Shown here piece by piece: positions 1-13,600 of a stretch of 64,000 nt of DNA. The translations under genes were made by a program, and so were the position numbers. Source of the DNA: Dendrobium chrysotoxum (lineage: Eukaryota > Streptophyta > Magnoliopsida > Asparagales > Orchidaceae); assembly GCA_019925795.1 (NCBI GenBank), contig CM034308.1, positions 1,302,001 through 1,366,000 of the forward strand, in the 5' to 3' direction. Numbering within the stretch: the first letter of the stretch is position 1; each line of letters opens with the position of its first letter. The notes under the pieces were generated by a model. The model was not told the DNA's origin and did not search any database. It saw only the letters and a program-made list of their open reading frames with translations.

Positions 1-357
1 ACCATAGGTGCAATCATCCTTGGTGAACTCCTTCAAAGACTCACCCAGACTAGTCCACGCTTTGAGGATCACTTGCCTCAATAGAACCCACTCACAACAG
101 TTATCTGCAATGAAGGCCATTAGTCTATTGCAGACATTCTCGATCAAGATACATGAAGCACACACATTTGAATTGTATGAGTACAACCTCGCTGACTGAA
201 ATTGTCCCTGGCTCATAGCTATTTCCACCGAGAAGGGTTGCCTCTCGATCCCAGGGACTTGAGTGTCGTGCATTGGGATATAATTTAGGCCTCGTGTATT
301 AAAAATGTCAAGAGCTCCTACAGATATATCATGGATGTCAACATTGTGCTGATCACC
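1..357 (-). other. Unrecognised open frame running off the left edge
   Basis: Read on the minus strand, the 119 codons from 357 to 1 contain no stop, and the frame is still open at the window edge. The upstream limit is an in-frame TAG at about 358-360. The peptide includes NTRGLNYIPMHDTQVPGIE and SARLYSYNSNVCASCILIEN. It starts inside a short tandem duplication and I see no clear start codon context. I do not recognise a family. It could be a 3' exon of a host gene or part of a transposon polyprotein lying further left. Base composition is less AT-rich than the 2 kb to its right, which mildly favours coding origin. Confidence 0.3.
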
Positions 358-420
358 CTATCATTCCTATGTATATATCATGGATATTGATATCGTGCTG
401 ATCGCCCTATCACACAGATC
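324..420. repeat. 49-bp tandem duplication
   Basis: The block beginning ATATATCATGGAT at 324 recurs at 373 with substitutions; both continue into GTGCTGATC and CCCTATCA. The 49-bp period is not a multiple of three, so it would shift any reading frame crossing it. Confidence 0.7.
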
Positions 421-949
421 AAACTAGTGTTTCCACTATATTGCATATAGTTCATCCCATAGGTTCAACCCTAGACTTGCATGGCTAAATGTGACCAAGA
501 GAGTAAAGCAATATGCAAAAGTGTGATAAAGCATGGCTATACAAAGTGATTCACTGATATGTCAAAAAGTGTTCAAAATAACATTTAAAATCCTTACATG
601 AAGAAGGCCTTGCTACTTGGATCACTCGACTCAACGGAAAAAACTCAGCATTAAAAAGATCTCATTTAGTTTGTTTCATGTTTTTGTGTTTCCTTTGGCT
701 ATGCCATTTGAGCCGTGCATCACTTCTTTTATTAAAAAACCCATACCCTTAAAAAAATATTCTTTATTTTGAAATCGGTAAAATAAAGTAATGGTAGATA
801 AATGTGATAACTGATAACTGTTGAATCCAAATATGAACTTATTGCTGACTAGTTTCATAGCATCGGATGACATGGCTACACATAGGCACTATGAATTCTT
901 CGCTTTAAACAGAACGTAGAATTCTTGAAATATAATGTAGAGCGGCATG

Positions 950-1015
<66 letters not shown>

Positions 1016-2664
1016 CCTCAAAACCTATTCATTTTAACGACGCAATCCTTAGCATTTCTTATATATCATACAGATTCCTTTGTATACTTCTAACATTTGG
1101 TTTGAACGAGGAAGTTAAAATTTACCTAATACTTTGATTAAAATGAATATGGTTGTTGACTATGGTGTGAATGAAAATATTAAGTTGAAGGGTAATTAAG
1201 TTTTAAGTGTAAGAAATGATTATAATAGAGAGATGGAATGAATAGCACTTGTTGAGAATCAGATATTAGAAAAAAAAAAAAAATCTGAGACAATGCTTTA
1301 TGATGTAGAATGTTTAGAAAAATACATATACAGACTCAGACAAATAGACCCTACAACCCTAGCTACTCAACTTACTCTTACTCTTGCCCTGACCTGAAAT
1401 AGAATGCAGAATAGGGTTGACTCAACACAACTCAGTAGGTCGCACCTACTAATCTAAATTTTTAATACTTAACCCAACATTTTTTATTTAAATTGAACAA
1501 AAAAAAAGTTATGAATAAGTCATTCTACTGAACGGAATAGTGCTGACATAAATAACAAAAATTAAACAAATTTTGCTCAAAATATAAATAAAGAACACTT
1601 TTTATATCAGAAAAGAGATTAAAAGATTTTCCTCAGGCTCTTATACCTCCCAACATAAACAAATATTAGAATTCAGACCCTTATAGCTCGTTGTGCTAAC
1701 ATATTAGAAAATAGGCCCTTATAGCTACTAAATATTTAGCACAACAATTATTCAAAATTCTGGCCCTTAGCTCACAACAGAACAAAATTCTTCACTTCCG
1801 CCAACTCCCAGACTTCTCAACATTTCACACAACTCAGACAATTCAAGCAGATATTCTTAATAGTAAATGTATTTTTAGATAATTTAAACACTAATGAAAG
1901 TAATTGCAACTTTTAATAATTTATCTTTCCGGCAGCCAAAATATAAATTTATATTTTCTAAATTGCACCAATTTATCAGAGATTGTTCAGAATACTATTT
2001 TGAAACTTTTATTGTTTAATAACATTATTTTCTATATTGCTAAAAATAGCAGATTTTCCAATTTACTTTGTGAAAATTTTTAAAGAAAATATTAAAACAT
2101 CCAGAATATTCGTATGTATAACATGCAGAAAGTTACACAGTGAAAGCTTGATCGATATCAAGTTATTCCTATTTCTGAGTTATCGTTTTTAAATTTTAAT
2201 TTGAAAAATCCCAAAGTTTCATAATATTAAAAATTGAGATAGGCGGAATGTAACCTATCTTGATCCGGACAATTTATCGAATTGAGATGACAGTAGAAAA
2301 TAGATTGAAGCAACTCGAAACAGACTTTCTTTCTCTAGGATTTCCTCTCTCTCTCTCTCTCTCTAACCGATTGCTCTTAAGAGGGAGAAATTTGATAAAT
2401 GAAAATTAAGTTGATTTTAATATTTTATAAAAATTTTGATGTCAGCACTACAACGCTAAAAAATCCAACGCCACTGTAATAGCCCAAAATTCATGTTCAA
2501 AAAATTGCTCTTCAAGCCTTGCGGCGACGAGGTTGGCGGCTCCTCGGTGTTGAGCTCTTAGGTTTTTGGAGGAAAAAATGAATTTGACTGAGCACTGTGG
2601 TGTTGGGTCTTAGGTGAAGATATTCTAGGAGAATCTAAAAGATTCTTTGGGAGTGAAGTGGCTT
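421..2664. other. AT-rich spacer without recognisable genes
   Basis: No open frame of interest was found on either strand. The stretch holds a (TA)n microsatellite at about 954-1013, a poly(A) tract near 1270-1283 and a (CT)n tract near 2341-2364. Moderately GC-rich text at 2460-2660 shows no coding signature I recognise. Confidence 0.6.
954..1013. repeat. (TA)n microsatellite
   Basis: About 30 uninterrupted TA dinucleotides. It creates an artefactual poly Ile-Tyr reading frame. Confidence 0.95.
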
Positions 2665-3465
2665 TGGTATAATAATTGGTTGGACCGGTTCAGTTGAACC
2701 TGCCCTAACCAAAAAGGGCGAAGCATTGAAGCAAACGGGCGAGCATGGGGCGCAGCAGGCGAGTTCTATCCCACGAATGTGCGAAGCAGCGCTTTCGAAA
2801 ATGAAAAGCGGTGACTCCTTACGTGAGATATTCTCGATTCGCTTCGTCCAATTATGCCAAACGAACGAAAGGACCGAACAAAGTCTGACCGAGAGAAAGA
2901 GGGAGACTTCAAACAAGCCGAAGGAGAAGGAGGTGGTAAGCGATTTTGTAATTAAAATGTCTATATAGTTTAAATAATATAAAATATATGTATATAGTTT
3001 TAATTGAGGTTTAATTTTAGAAAATTTAATCAAAGTTAATTATTGAATTAGGAGGGTTTATAATATAAAACTTAGATTTTGAGAAAAAAAGTAAATTATA
3101 TAGATATAAATAGAAATAGATAGAATAATTAGATTTCAGATTAAAACTTGGTAATGAATAATATGTGATTAAATAATTAAATTAATATTATAGATAAAAT
3201 TTATAATAAATTAATTAGAATTTGGAAATGCTTCTAAATTTATTAATGAAATTAAATTTAATTTAGCTTGATAATAAGATTTTAAGTCTAATAATTGAAA
3301 TAATTAATTATTTATGAGCCAATTTCATTATACAAGTTCAATATGTTTATAAGAAATAAATTATAATTAATTAAAAAAAATAATAAAATAGATTTATAAG
3401 AGGAGAGGGTAAGTAAAAGAATAGAAGGTTATATAAAATATTATTTAATAATTAGGTTATTAATA

Positions 3466-3528
<63 letters not shown>

Positions 3529-4489
3529 TATGCGTGTGTGTAAATATAATTTAAAACTCAATAACATATGATAATTAAATTAGAAATTTATTTGATGTTA
3601 TGTAGTATTTAAAAACCCGAGTAAGAGAGTTTGTGAATTATTTTACAGATGTTTAACATATCGACATCAGAGTAATGAGTAAGAGCGGAACTTTAAAACA
3701 TCCGAATTAAGGTGAATACTCATTTTTTTTAATTACAATAATGATTTTGTTCTCTTAAATTTAATGCATCGAAAGATAGTAATACCTCTTTATTAAATTT
3801 TTATTGTAAGTTAGATCATGGTTTGTCTTTCTCATATCCAATGATTGATTATGTCGAGTCAAATGAAAATTAATATGTTGTGTTCACATTATCATACAAA
3901 GTTAATGAATGCTATATGAATAAAATTGTTAAGATAGATATGCTTGTATGTGTCCTTTATGGTACTGGCAGGGGATACAATATATCTGTGCGTGCAAATA
4001 GAATGAAAAATAAAAAATGAGTACCTTCATTGATACTATTTTAGATGGCATCTCCTCTGACGGTTGTATTATTTACGAGAAAGGATAAATATATGAAATA
4101 TGCATGATATTGATAAACATGTTTGAAATGAATCTTAAATCGAATTACATTATATTTGAAAATAAGCATGTATATTATTCTTAATGTTTTGTGTTACTAT
4201 AATCTAGAAATATGATTTACTCACTGAGTTCTTTTGTAACTCACTTTTATTTTCAATAATACTCACAAGTATTATTTGATTAACTTAAAATGAGTAGAAG
4301 AGAAGAGAATATGTACTGTAGATGCGACGCTCAGAGAGAAAGTTATTTATGACATTTGATTTTAAAATTTTGAGGTTTAGTGGCTCTTCTGTGTATTGGA
4401 AATGATTAATTAGTAATTAAAAATATAATCAACCATTTGACCATCTATTTCTGTCTCATTAATTCGAGTCTCCGGGCTGGGTCGTGATA
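2665..4489 (-). mobile_element. Solo-LTR-like element, copy M
   Basis: The right end, read on the minus strand, is TATCACGACCCAGCCCGG followed by GAATTAATGAG. This matches the left end of the element at 5811 (TGTCACGAGCCAGCCC, GAATTAACGAGG). The left end (GGACCGGTTCAGTTGAACC) matches the reverse complement of that element's right end (GGTTCAATTGAACCGGCC region). The two are inverted copies of one ~1.8-1.9 kb sequence with no recognised polyprotein inside, which suggests LTRs without an internal region. No convincing target duplication was found for this copy, so the ends are approximate. It contains its own (TA)n array at 3463-3526. Confidence 0.55.
3463..3526. repeat. (TA)n microsatellite
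   Basis: About 60 bp of nearly pure TA with one TG interruption, inside element M. Confidence 0.9.
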
Positions 4490-5487
4490 GTTGGAAAGTT
4501 GAGTGCCGCAATACTAGTTGAGAATGTTGGACATTAAATATTAAAATATCTCAATCTATTTATTTCTATGCCATCCCTCCCCCATTCCATTTGCCTTGTT
4601 GGGGAAGAAAAGAAAGGGGGAGAAGAGAAGGGAGAGATGAGAGAAGAGAGAAGGCTTTTCAGGGCTTGTTCGTCCATCGTTTCTATTTTGAAAATTATTT
4701 TGATCGTTGTAAGTGACTTCTACTCTATATATATATTCAATAATTTTGAGTTAGATATATTTCTCTCTCTTGAAAGTGATAAAAATATGATATCTATCAT
4801 TTTAGTGAATTTTCATCGTATAACTTTTGATATGTGATAGCTGTCGTTATTCTGAACATTTTGATTGGTTTATTTTGAATTTTTAGCAGAGGTTTGACTT
4901 ATATGATATTTTAATTGAAATGAATAGAGAAATATTATGTACAAGATGATCAAGTGCTAATGTATTAAATCTAGATATGAAAGACGTGACATGCATATGA
5001 TTACTTTTCATTTTGCATAACATGCATTTTATCATAATACATGTATATTGATGAGTATACTGAATATATCTATATGATGTGATTGTTGTTTATGATGTAT
5101 ACAAGATGCTTGTTATTATGATATACATGATATGAAATGAGTGTAAGAATAAGCAAAATAAATGAATTGATGTGCTATAGAGATGGATGGGATTTGTGCT
5201 GATATGATTGAGAAGATTGATGAGTAATATATGACTGATGAGGGAAAACTGATGATAGATAAGATCGATGATCGATGACAAATGTGATAGACCGATGAAA
5301 AATGATAGATGACCGATGAAAAATATGTTAGATAAGTTCGATGATTGATAACATATATTATAGTTCGATAATAGATGATGGATGATAGATGACTGATGAT
5401 AGATGTGATAGATCGATGACATATATGATATATAAACTAATGACAAATGTGACCGATGATTGTTGATTGATAAGATTGATGATATGC
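4490..5487. other. Spacer with GATGAT-like low-complexity tract
   Basis: 4490-5090 is AT-rich with a purine-rich GAAGAGAAGGGAGAGATGAG stretch near 4620-4650. About 5215-5460 is a degenerate tandem array of short GATGATAGATGAC-like units. The open frame on the minus strand there is a by-product of the repeat. No gene seen. Confidence 0.6.
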
Positions 5488-8077
5488 GAGATATGATATA
5501 CAGTGATTGATTGATGAGAATGATTGATTAAGTGACATGACTGATATACAATGGATTGATAGAGTACTAATATGAATATATGATATATGATGAAGATATA
5601 ACTAATACATATATATGATAAGAATGTATATGAATTATATGATATATATGATAATACATGTATATGATATATATGATACTGTTCATAATGACTACTACAT
5701 ATTCCTACAGTTACATGCTTACTATTTTTGTTTGATGCATTGACTTCAGTTGTAGATATTAGTAGCTTGCTGGACTTTTATGCTAATTATGTGATTTTTA
5801 TATATTTTCATGTCACGAGCCAGCCCAGATATTCGAATTAACGAGGCGGGAACGAAAAGTCGGACGGTGTAACATTTCATTCAATTTCATAAGCAAATTA
5901 ATATACAACTTCTCAAAACAACTGAAGAGCCACTATTACAAAAGTTTTCATAAAATTATTCATATTATTTTTCAAACTAAATATTTACATCAATCATAAA
6001 TTACTTATTTTCATTTGCACGCTGTCTTCTATAGACGTACTCCTCCATTTTAGTCATTTCTAATTTTCTGGAGACTTACCTGAAAATATTAGTTTAATGG
6101 GTTGAGTTTACAATGTAGACTAAGTGGGTAATCATGCCTGCAAAATAGAAATTTCATATACATAACAAAATTGAATATGTTCCTTCGATTTTCTTTTTCT
6201 TTTACAATTATATGCATATAAAGGTATATATGTATATATCAGGTATATAATACAAAGCATAATTATTTCTTTGCCTTTCTTACACATATTACTTTTCATT
6301 ATATTCCATTTATCCATTTTCATTACACGTTTCAATTCCATTATCATTAGTATAGGAGCACCGTCTAAATGTACCAATAAAGGTATAGTCATTTCTATTT
6401 CCTTTTTCATTTCCATTTAACGTGCACGGGTATGTTGCTTCCCCAGTCAGTACCATACGGGGGTGAACTCCTATAATTTTGCATGCATATCCTTTTCCAT
6501 TTTTCATTCATTCTCTTTAATTAATTTATTTATGTTTTTATTTTTTATAAGTTATATCATTTATTCACTCATTCATTACTTATATTCTATATGTATATAA
6601 GATACTTTTCAACTTCACTTCCTATTTTCTTTGCAATTATAAGCATCTCTTTCACATATTCATATACATTGCATTATTCATAATAGTGAAAATAAGTAAA
6701 ACAATTATATAAAATATTTCTTTCAAAATGAAAATGAAAATACAATAATAAAAATTATACACAACTGTAATTACCCACTTAGATCTTTCAAATTCTTGAT
6801 CCGTGGAAATAACTTTTCGCAATACAACATAATGACATACAAAATCACGTAAATTATTACTATATTTAACTTTCATTAACTTTTATATAAATATTTCTTT
6901 AATTAATTCTTACCTCAAATCTCTTGAGAACTCCTATATTGGCATCAGTACTTCACCTTCACGCACTAGGTTAATCCAATCCTTTTCTATTCCAATTTAT
7001 TTTAAATTGACATTAACATTTCTAAATAACTTTGAAGGGATTCTCAAAACTTAAAGAAATAATAAATATGAAGTTTCTAACTTTTATGTTTTACCTCAAG
7101 GAATATTTCTTTTTTGCCTAATCGAACTCCCACCAAATTTTGATTTCTTTCTTTCTAAAATCATACACTATTAATTGTCATAAAAATAAATTTAATAAAT
7201 TCTGTTCTTCAAAATTTAACAGAAAATATATGAAAAAAATCACGTACAAAAGAGGATTGACCCAACCCAAAATCCTTCTTCTTTCTCTCCCAAATTTCTT
7301 TCTCCCCGCTTCCAAATCTCTTCCTTTGCCCTTAATGAAACATCCCTCTCTGTTTAGAAGAGATAATATGAAAGGATTTACATAGAAAATGGGAAAAATC
7401 AACGAACCTTCTTTCTTCTTCCTCTATACGGTTTCCTCTCGTACAGAACTTCTAACTCGTATTTTCTTTTACTGGATTGCGTGGAAGGATGTTATTTCTC
7501 CTAAGGAGTCGCTACCTTTCATCCTTGTACACAAAAAAATCACTTGATGGTGCGATCCGAGCTGTCCAAGGAGAGGTTTCGCTCGTTTGCGGCCCACTAC
7601 AGGTTGCGTTACAGGTTGCATTCGTCTCTGTCTGTTCGCAGGATTTAATTAGAAGCTGATCGGCCAGTTCAATTGAACCGGCCAGGAACCGGTTCATACA
7701 TTTCAGATAAGGGTCAAGATCATGTGGAGTGAGGATTATTTGGGTAGCAGCAAGGTTTTAAAAATCGGATATGATTGATTGATGAGAATGATTGATTAAT
7801 TGACATGACTGATATACAACAGACTGATAGGGTACTAACATGAACATATGATAAGACTGTATATGAATTATATGATATACATGATAATGTTCATATTGAC
7901 TATTACATGTTCCTACATTTATATGCTTACTATTTTTGTTTGATGCATTGACTTCAGTTGTAAATATTGGTATCTTGCTGGACTTTTATGTTCATTATGT
8001 AATTTTTACATGTTTTTAGGTAAGAGTAAAGATCCTGCGGAGTGAGGATTATGTGGGCAGCAGCAAGGTTTTAAAAA
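5488..8077 (+). repeat. ~320-bp tandem duplication, first unit split by an insertion
   Basis: The segment at 7760-8077 (GATTGATTGATGAGAATG ... TTTGATGCATTGACTTCAG ... GTGAGGATTATGTGGGCAGC ... GGTTTTAAAAATCG) recurs at 5488-5810 continued by 7701-7760. The first copy is interrupted exactly by the element at 5811-7700. Removing that element restores two adjacent units, so the duplication and the insertion are separable events. Confidence 0.75.
5811..7700 (+). mobile_element. Solo-LTR-like element, copy P
   Basis: The element begins TGTCACGAGCC and ends GGTTCATACA, the TG..CA ends of an LTR. It is flanked by the 5-bp direct repeat TTTCA (5806-5810 and 7701-7705). The uninterrupted second unit of the surrounding duplication (8000-8030) serves as an approximate empty site. 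It is 1890 bp long with no gag-pol homology, so a solo LTR left by recombination is the simplest reading. Orientation is not determined. The open frames near 7140-7700 lie inside it and are not supported as genes. Confidence 0.7.
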
Positions 8078-8885
8078 TCGACTGACTGGTTCAGTTCTCT
8101 CGCAGAATCTGTTTTGCACGGAACCAGATATAACTGGCTAGAACTGGAGGTTTGAACGCTGACTAGAAAATCGGTTCCAGTTTTCAAAATCGAGCGTTTC
8201 AAATGAGATAAATTTGCAGCAGTTGATTTTAGATCAAATGGTCTAAAACTTTAAATTAAAACTTAAAACAAAAAACTAAAACCTATTTCATTATTTCCCT
8301 CCCCTTCTCGTTCCGTGTTCGTGCCGATCCCCATCCCCATCTCGGTTCTCGTTCCCAAACCCAAAGCTCGACTGCAAGCCTCGTTGTCTCTGGTTGTTTT
8401 TGATTAAATATCATGGCTATTGTATATGTCATTTTGAGCTTGGATTAATGTGTAAATATTGGAGGAATAGTAATGCATTTATATTATCAATTGCTTATAT
8501 AAATGAAATGAAAATAGTAAGCCTTACTTGATGTGTAGAAGATAAAAAGATGTAATTCTTCTAATTTAGGTCTTGGAGTGTTACAATCACAACGCTCCCA
8601 AAAGAACACATGGCGCCGCAACGCCCTCCTTAAATTCTTAAAATGATAGAGAGCTCAATGATGCAACGTTGCCAACTCAAACGTCGTGGTGCTCCTAAGG
8701 AAAAATATATATTTTAAATTTTATGCACACAAACCCTTAGGGCACGCTTCAAAACAAAATTCATGCAGTCACTTATATATAGAACATCCATGAACACATG
8801 TAGAATGAAAATGCAGAGAGTTCAAACATGTAGAACTTACCAGATCCAATATGAACCAATTTAGAGCACTGTAACACCAGACAAT
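8078..8885. other. Spacer, no gene recognised
   Basis: AT-rich sequence with a moderately GC-rich patch at 8290-8390 and another at 8580-8700. No long open frame or recognisable transposon ends. The phrase CAAGGTTTTAAAAATCG at 8063 resembles a hAT-type terminus, but no partner end was found. Confidence 0.5.
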
Positions 8886-8887
8886 AC

Positions 8888-9080
8888 AATAGATGCATTA
8901 GATTTTGCCTATATTAAAAAAGGTAGAGGTAGACCTCAAAAGACTTTGTTAGAACGTAATAGAAATGATCTTTTTCTATTAGATTTAAATGAAAGGTTTG
9001 ACTCTTATTATGACACAAAGGATTCATGCAGCTGATCCCGTATAGTGAGATAAATGCTTGTTGTTTTTGTTGTTGTTGTA
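8888..9080 (+). mobile_element. RTE-type LINE, 3' end fragment
   Basis: The sequence matches the 3' ends of the RTE fragments at 22674-23095 and 62975-63590: a GGTAGAGGTAGACCT block, ATTAGATTTAAATGAAAGG, a degenerate GCAGCTGATCCCGTATAGTG, and a terminal (TTG)n. RTE elements of plants characteristically end this way. Only the last ~190 bp remain. Confidence 0.75.
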
Positions 9081-9121
9081 GGTAATTTGATCATATATAT
9101 TAAAAGATGCTGCACCAATAG

Positions 9122-9444
9122 TGTAAACTGCACTGGGAAACTATAATTACAGAAACAGAAATAGTAATTGCTGAGAGATATGAAGAAAGTACATAGCATC
9201 TATATTTTGGTTTCATATATCTTGACTATGTCATTTCAATACATAATGTGCTTACTTCTAGTATATAAGCAGAATAGAGGAAAAGTGAAAAATAGAGGAA
9301 CGGTGATATGAATTCAGTTATACAACAACGTTGAAGATTAAAAGCTGATAAAAAGGAATTTGATCACAGCAGAGAAAGTACCATAAAAGTGAGAAAATGG
9401 CTGTTCAATATCATAGGTAATACAGCATATCAGGGCTGTTTATC
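9122..9444 (-). repeat. Copia A 3' LTR
   Basis: 323 bp with TG..CA ends. It aligns by eye with the split right LTR, sharing ACAGAAACAG, GGTTTCATATATCTT and AAAGCTGATAAAAAGG blocks. Substitutions and small indels between the LTRs show the element is not recent. Confidence 0.85.
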
Positions 9445-12400
9445 ATCTTCCCTCAAGTTAATGATCTACTCTCTGATTGTTGACTTGTGATGTAGCTTTA
9501 GAAAACATTTGATTGATAATGATTTAGTGAAAATATTAGCTATTCGATCCACTGTATTGATGTGATGAATCGTGATCACGTTGTTTTTAACACAATCTCG
9601 AATAAAATAAAAGTCAGTTGCAATATTTTTTTTCTCGCATGAAAAATAGGATTATTAGCAATAGCTTTTGCAAAGATATTGTCACAATAATGATCAATGG
9701 ATTGAATGGTGGGAATGCGAAACTCTTGAAGAAGGTGTCACAAGTCACAACCAAATAAGATCTGTGGCAGCTGTCACCAAAGCACAATATTCAGCTTCAA
9801 TAGATGACTGGGAAACTATTTTTGCTTCTTAACTTGCAAAGATATGAAGTTATTTCCGATGAGCACAATATCATGTGGTAGATTTCCTATCCACATGATC
9901 TCTAGGCCAATTGGAATCAAAATATGTTTGAAGGATAAGATTGTTTGGATGAATAGGTATGCCAAATGATATAATACCTTTAATATATCAAAGCAGCTTT
10001 TTGAGAAGCTGATAAATTGAATTTAGTGGCTGCTGCATAGATTGAGAAAGGTTATTTAGTGCATAAGAAATGTCAAATCTAGTTATTGTTAAATACTGCA
10101 AAGAACTAACAAGATGTTTATATTATTCTGCAGTGGAATACGGTGCACTTCAATCTGCCGAAGGTACTACTTTGTGGGCATTGGAGTAGCTAGGGGATTA
10201 GAATCCATCATGTCAGCACAGTTTAGGATAGAAGCAGCATAGTTCGATTTTGTGAGATTTAGACCAGCTGTTGTATGCATTAGCTAAATACCATGAACGG
10301 ATGAACTTGCCAAGGTTTTTCAATTGAAATGCTTTATGTAAATCAGCAAGGACTTGTTGTATAAGGCTATAAGGCTATTATTGTTGTTCGTCAAGAGAAT
10401 ATCATCCACATATATTAAAATGTAGAAAGATGCTCTTGCGGTGATAAAACAACAAAGGATTGATGGTGCTTATTTCAAATTCAAATTTGAGCAAATAGAT
10501 AAAAAAATTAGCAAACCATTGCCTTAGGGATTACTTTAATCTATAAATTAATTTCTTTAAAAGACAAACATAATCCGAATGGTGTGAATCTTGAAACTCG
10601 AGCGATTGAGTCATGTAGACCATATCATAAAGGGAACCATGTATGAAGGAACTAGACACATCTAAATGTAATGCGTTCGATTTATGAGTAACAACCACAG
10701 TTAGAATTGTAAGTAGTTTGGCAACGAGGCTGGATGTGTTAGAATAATCTAAGTCATATTCTTGCTTAAAGCCTTGAGGTACAAGTCTAGCTTTATGTTG
10801 AGCAATGGACCCATCTGCATTATGTTTTGTTTTATAAATCCATTTGCAACCTAAGATATTTTGTGATGGTGATGGTGATGGTGGAACCAAAATCCAGGTG
10901 AGCTGAGCTTGAAGAGCTTCGAACTCTCTGGACATTCCGTGATGCCACACAAGTTCTTTATTAGCTTTTGAATAGCAGGTCAGATCAGCAATGTGTAGAC
11001 CATGAGACATGTTAACAATGTGCTTAGGTTTTAAACTGCCAGTTTGCATCCGGTGATCATAGGATGAGATCTGTGAGGTGGTGGCGGTGGAGAATGTTGG
11101 GAGGAAAAAATATGAGGAGGTTGTGAAGAAACCATAGTAGGGAAAGATGGGGTATGTGATGTATAAGAAGGGGGAGCAGCAATAGGTGTACTGATGGAGG
11201 AGAGAACCGATCTGGAAGCAAGCTGAGATGAAGTGGAAGCTGGAACTAGTGTTAATGGAGGGTGATATAGCTGATCCGGGAAAGGTACAGGAGAATTTGA
11301 TGAAGAATGAAATGGATAAATATCTTCAAAGAATTTTACATGACAGGAAACAATAGTTTTATTTGTTTGAATATTGTAGCTTGTGTAACATTTATAATTG
11401 GTAGCATACTCAAAGAAAACATAGGGAGACGATTTTGGATCAAATTTGTGCTTGGAAATAGTGGGCAACCATGGATAGCATAAATAGATGAATGTTTTGA
11501 GATGATTATACATGGGGATTAAGTTATACAGTAATTGATAAGGAGAACATTTGGAAGTGGTGGAGGATGGTAATTTGTTGATTAAATACACTCTAATTAA
11601 TAATATATCTTCCCAAAATTGAAATGGAATTTTACACCAAGATTAGGGTCATTTTTTCATGATATGATGACGCTTTTTTTGTTGGCAACGCCCTTTGTTC
11701 AGGTGTGTATGAACAACTTAATTGCTGAATAAAGCCAGAATTTTATATGATGATTTGGAGGTTGGAGTTAATATACTCGCTACTTCTGTCTGTATGAAGA
11801 GTTTTGATATGTTTATTAAATAGACATTCAATTAATGCCTTGCAAAGCAAAAATTTGGAAGTAGTTTCAGATTTATTTCGCACAGGATAAATCTAATTGT
11901 AATGAGAGAAATCATCAACGAAGATAAGATAATATTTATAACCTTGCATTGAAAAAATTGAGGAAGGATCTCATACGTCAGTATGCATTAACTCTAAAGA
12001 TTCTTTGCTACATGAAAGAGAATTAGAAAGATAATTTGTAACTCTTTGCTAGAACATAAGAATCACAGTGAATGATTTTGAGAGATGCAGAGGTGCTGGA
12101 AAGCAGCTAAGGCTGTGTGGAAATAGACGTGTGTCCCAAATGGTGGTGCCATAATTTGGAGTCAAATCAAGCGATGATGAACACACAAGAGGTCGTTAAT
12201 CCTTGATGAGGTTGATCGTGGAGAAGTGTGAGATTATTCATCGAATTCTTGATAGAAAAACTAGCATTATCGAAGATGATAGAACAAGGATTGTTGGAAA
12301 CCAATATATTTATAGAGATAAGATTGTGTGAAAGATGAGGAACATGATGTAGAGAATTTAGAAGAAGCTTACGATGTTGTGTTGAGAGGAGACCTTGTCC

Positions 12401-13600
12401 ATATTTGGCTATTGGAAGCATGTCACCATTACCAATTTGCACTTGTTGTGATCCAATTTATGGTTGTGGGTGCTACTGTCGCTAACATTTGAAATTAAAT
12501 GAGAAGTAGCATCAAAATCTAATATCCAATCGAAGTGGCTTGTGCATTGCTTGCAAGCACTACATGAGTGGAGTGATAAGATAAGTTAGTTCGACTCTAG
12601 CATTTTAAAGCAGAGTGATTGTGCTTACCACAAGTTTGGCATTCCACATAGGATTTAGCTATTCGTCCACTATGGATGAAGGTGTGCCATGATCTAGCAT
12701 TGATGGAGAAAACCGCTTTCTGCCTCTATTGTAATGTCCAAGAGAAGCATAGGAATGACCCCGACCACGATATGTGGTAAGAGCAAACTGCGGTCAGGGG
12801 AAGAGTTTAAAATGGTGTCATGAGACAATTAAGCTGCAAAGTTAAGTTCTTCATTGCACAATAGAGCATAAAAATCATCTAAACTGATGGGCTATAGATT
12901 GGTGTGAATTGTGATTTTAAAGGCTTGATAAATAGGTGGTAGACCATTAAATGTTTACAGAATAATGTCTTTAGCATCTAATGGGGAGTCGGAGGCAGAT
13001 TAGCATCACATTTACTCTTGATATCCGACAAATATTGCATCATGGTTTTATACTTCATAGAAATGTGATGCAATTCATGATTGAATTGAAGAAGGCGAGA
13101 CTGATTGGTAAATTGAAGCCTTTGCTCGATAGTTGTCAAATTTCAGCACAGGAGTCTAGATTCAAAATATACTGTAGAAGATTTTGTAAAATTGTGGAAT
13201 ACAGTTTCTGCCAAATTTTGATCCACTAGTATCAAGTATTATAGTGTTGATTCAGAATTATTTCACCTGAATCATATAGGAGTAGCTTGGTTGGTTTAAA
13301 TGTAGAACCATCAAAGTATCCATCAAATTTATTAGCAGTAAGTAATTTCAGAATTTGGGATTTCCAACAGTAAATAATTTCAGCATTTGAGATTTTCAAA
13401 GAGGATAATTATCAACATTGAGTTGGATATTGATCATAGATTTAACATTGGTCATTTGAAACTTGAGCTGCGGAGGTATGAATATCTCACTCATTTGGTA
13501 GGTGACTGAGAAGGAATACGTGTATTACTTGTAGAAGATGTTGTACTCATTGCTGGATAACATAGGGACTGCTAAAGAAACTGCAACTAAATGCACTGAG
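9445..13600 (-). pseudogene. Copia A gag-pol, degenerate
   Basis: Minus-strand frames give pieces of a Ty1/copia polyprotein in order. The gag region spans about 13600-12600. A pre-integrase piece at 12442-12167 reads LLNSLHHVPHLSHNLISI. An integrase C-terminal piece at 11591-11031 includes YLINKLPSSTTSKCSPYQLL. The reverse transcriptase start at 11049-10531 includes ILGCKWIYKTKHNADGSI and a degraded KARLV.QGF.QEY motif. From 10530 to 9445 the rest of the RT and RNase H is recognisable only as fragments. Many frameshifts and stops separate the pieces, so no functional protein is possible. Confidence 0.8.

Noticed and set aside
925..1137. 70-codon frame with poly Ile-Tyr
   Set aside because: Translation of a (TA)n microsatellite.
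2635..3033. 132-codon minus-strand frame
   Set aside because: Lies across the end of the solo-LTR-like element M with no recognisable domain; the composition is LTR-like, not coding-like.
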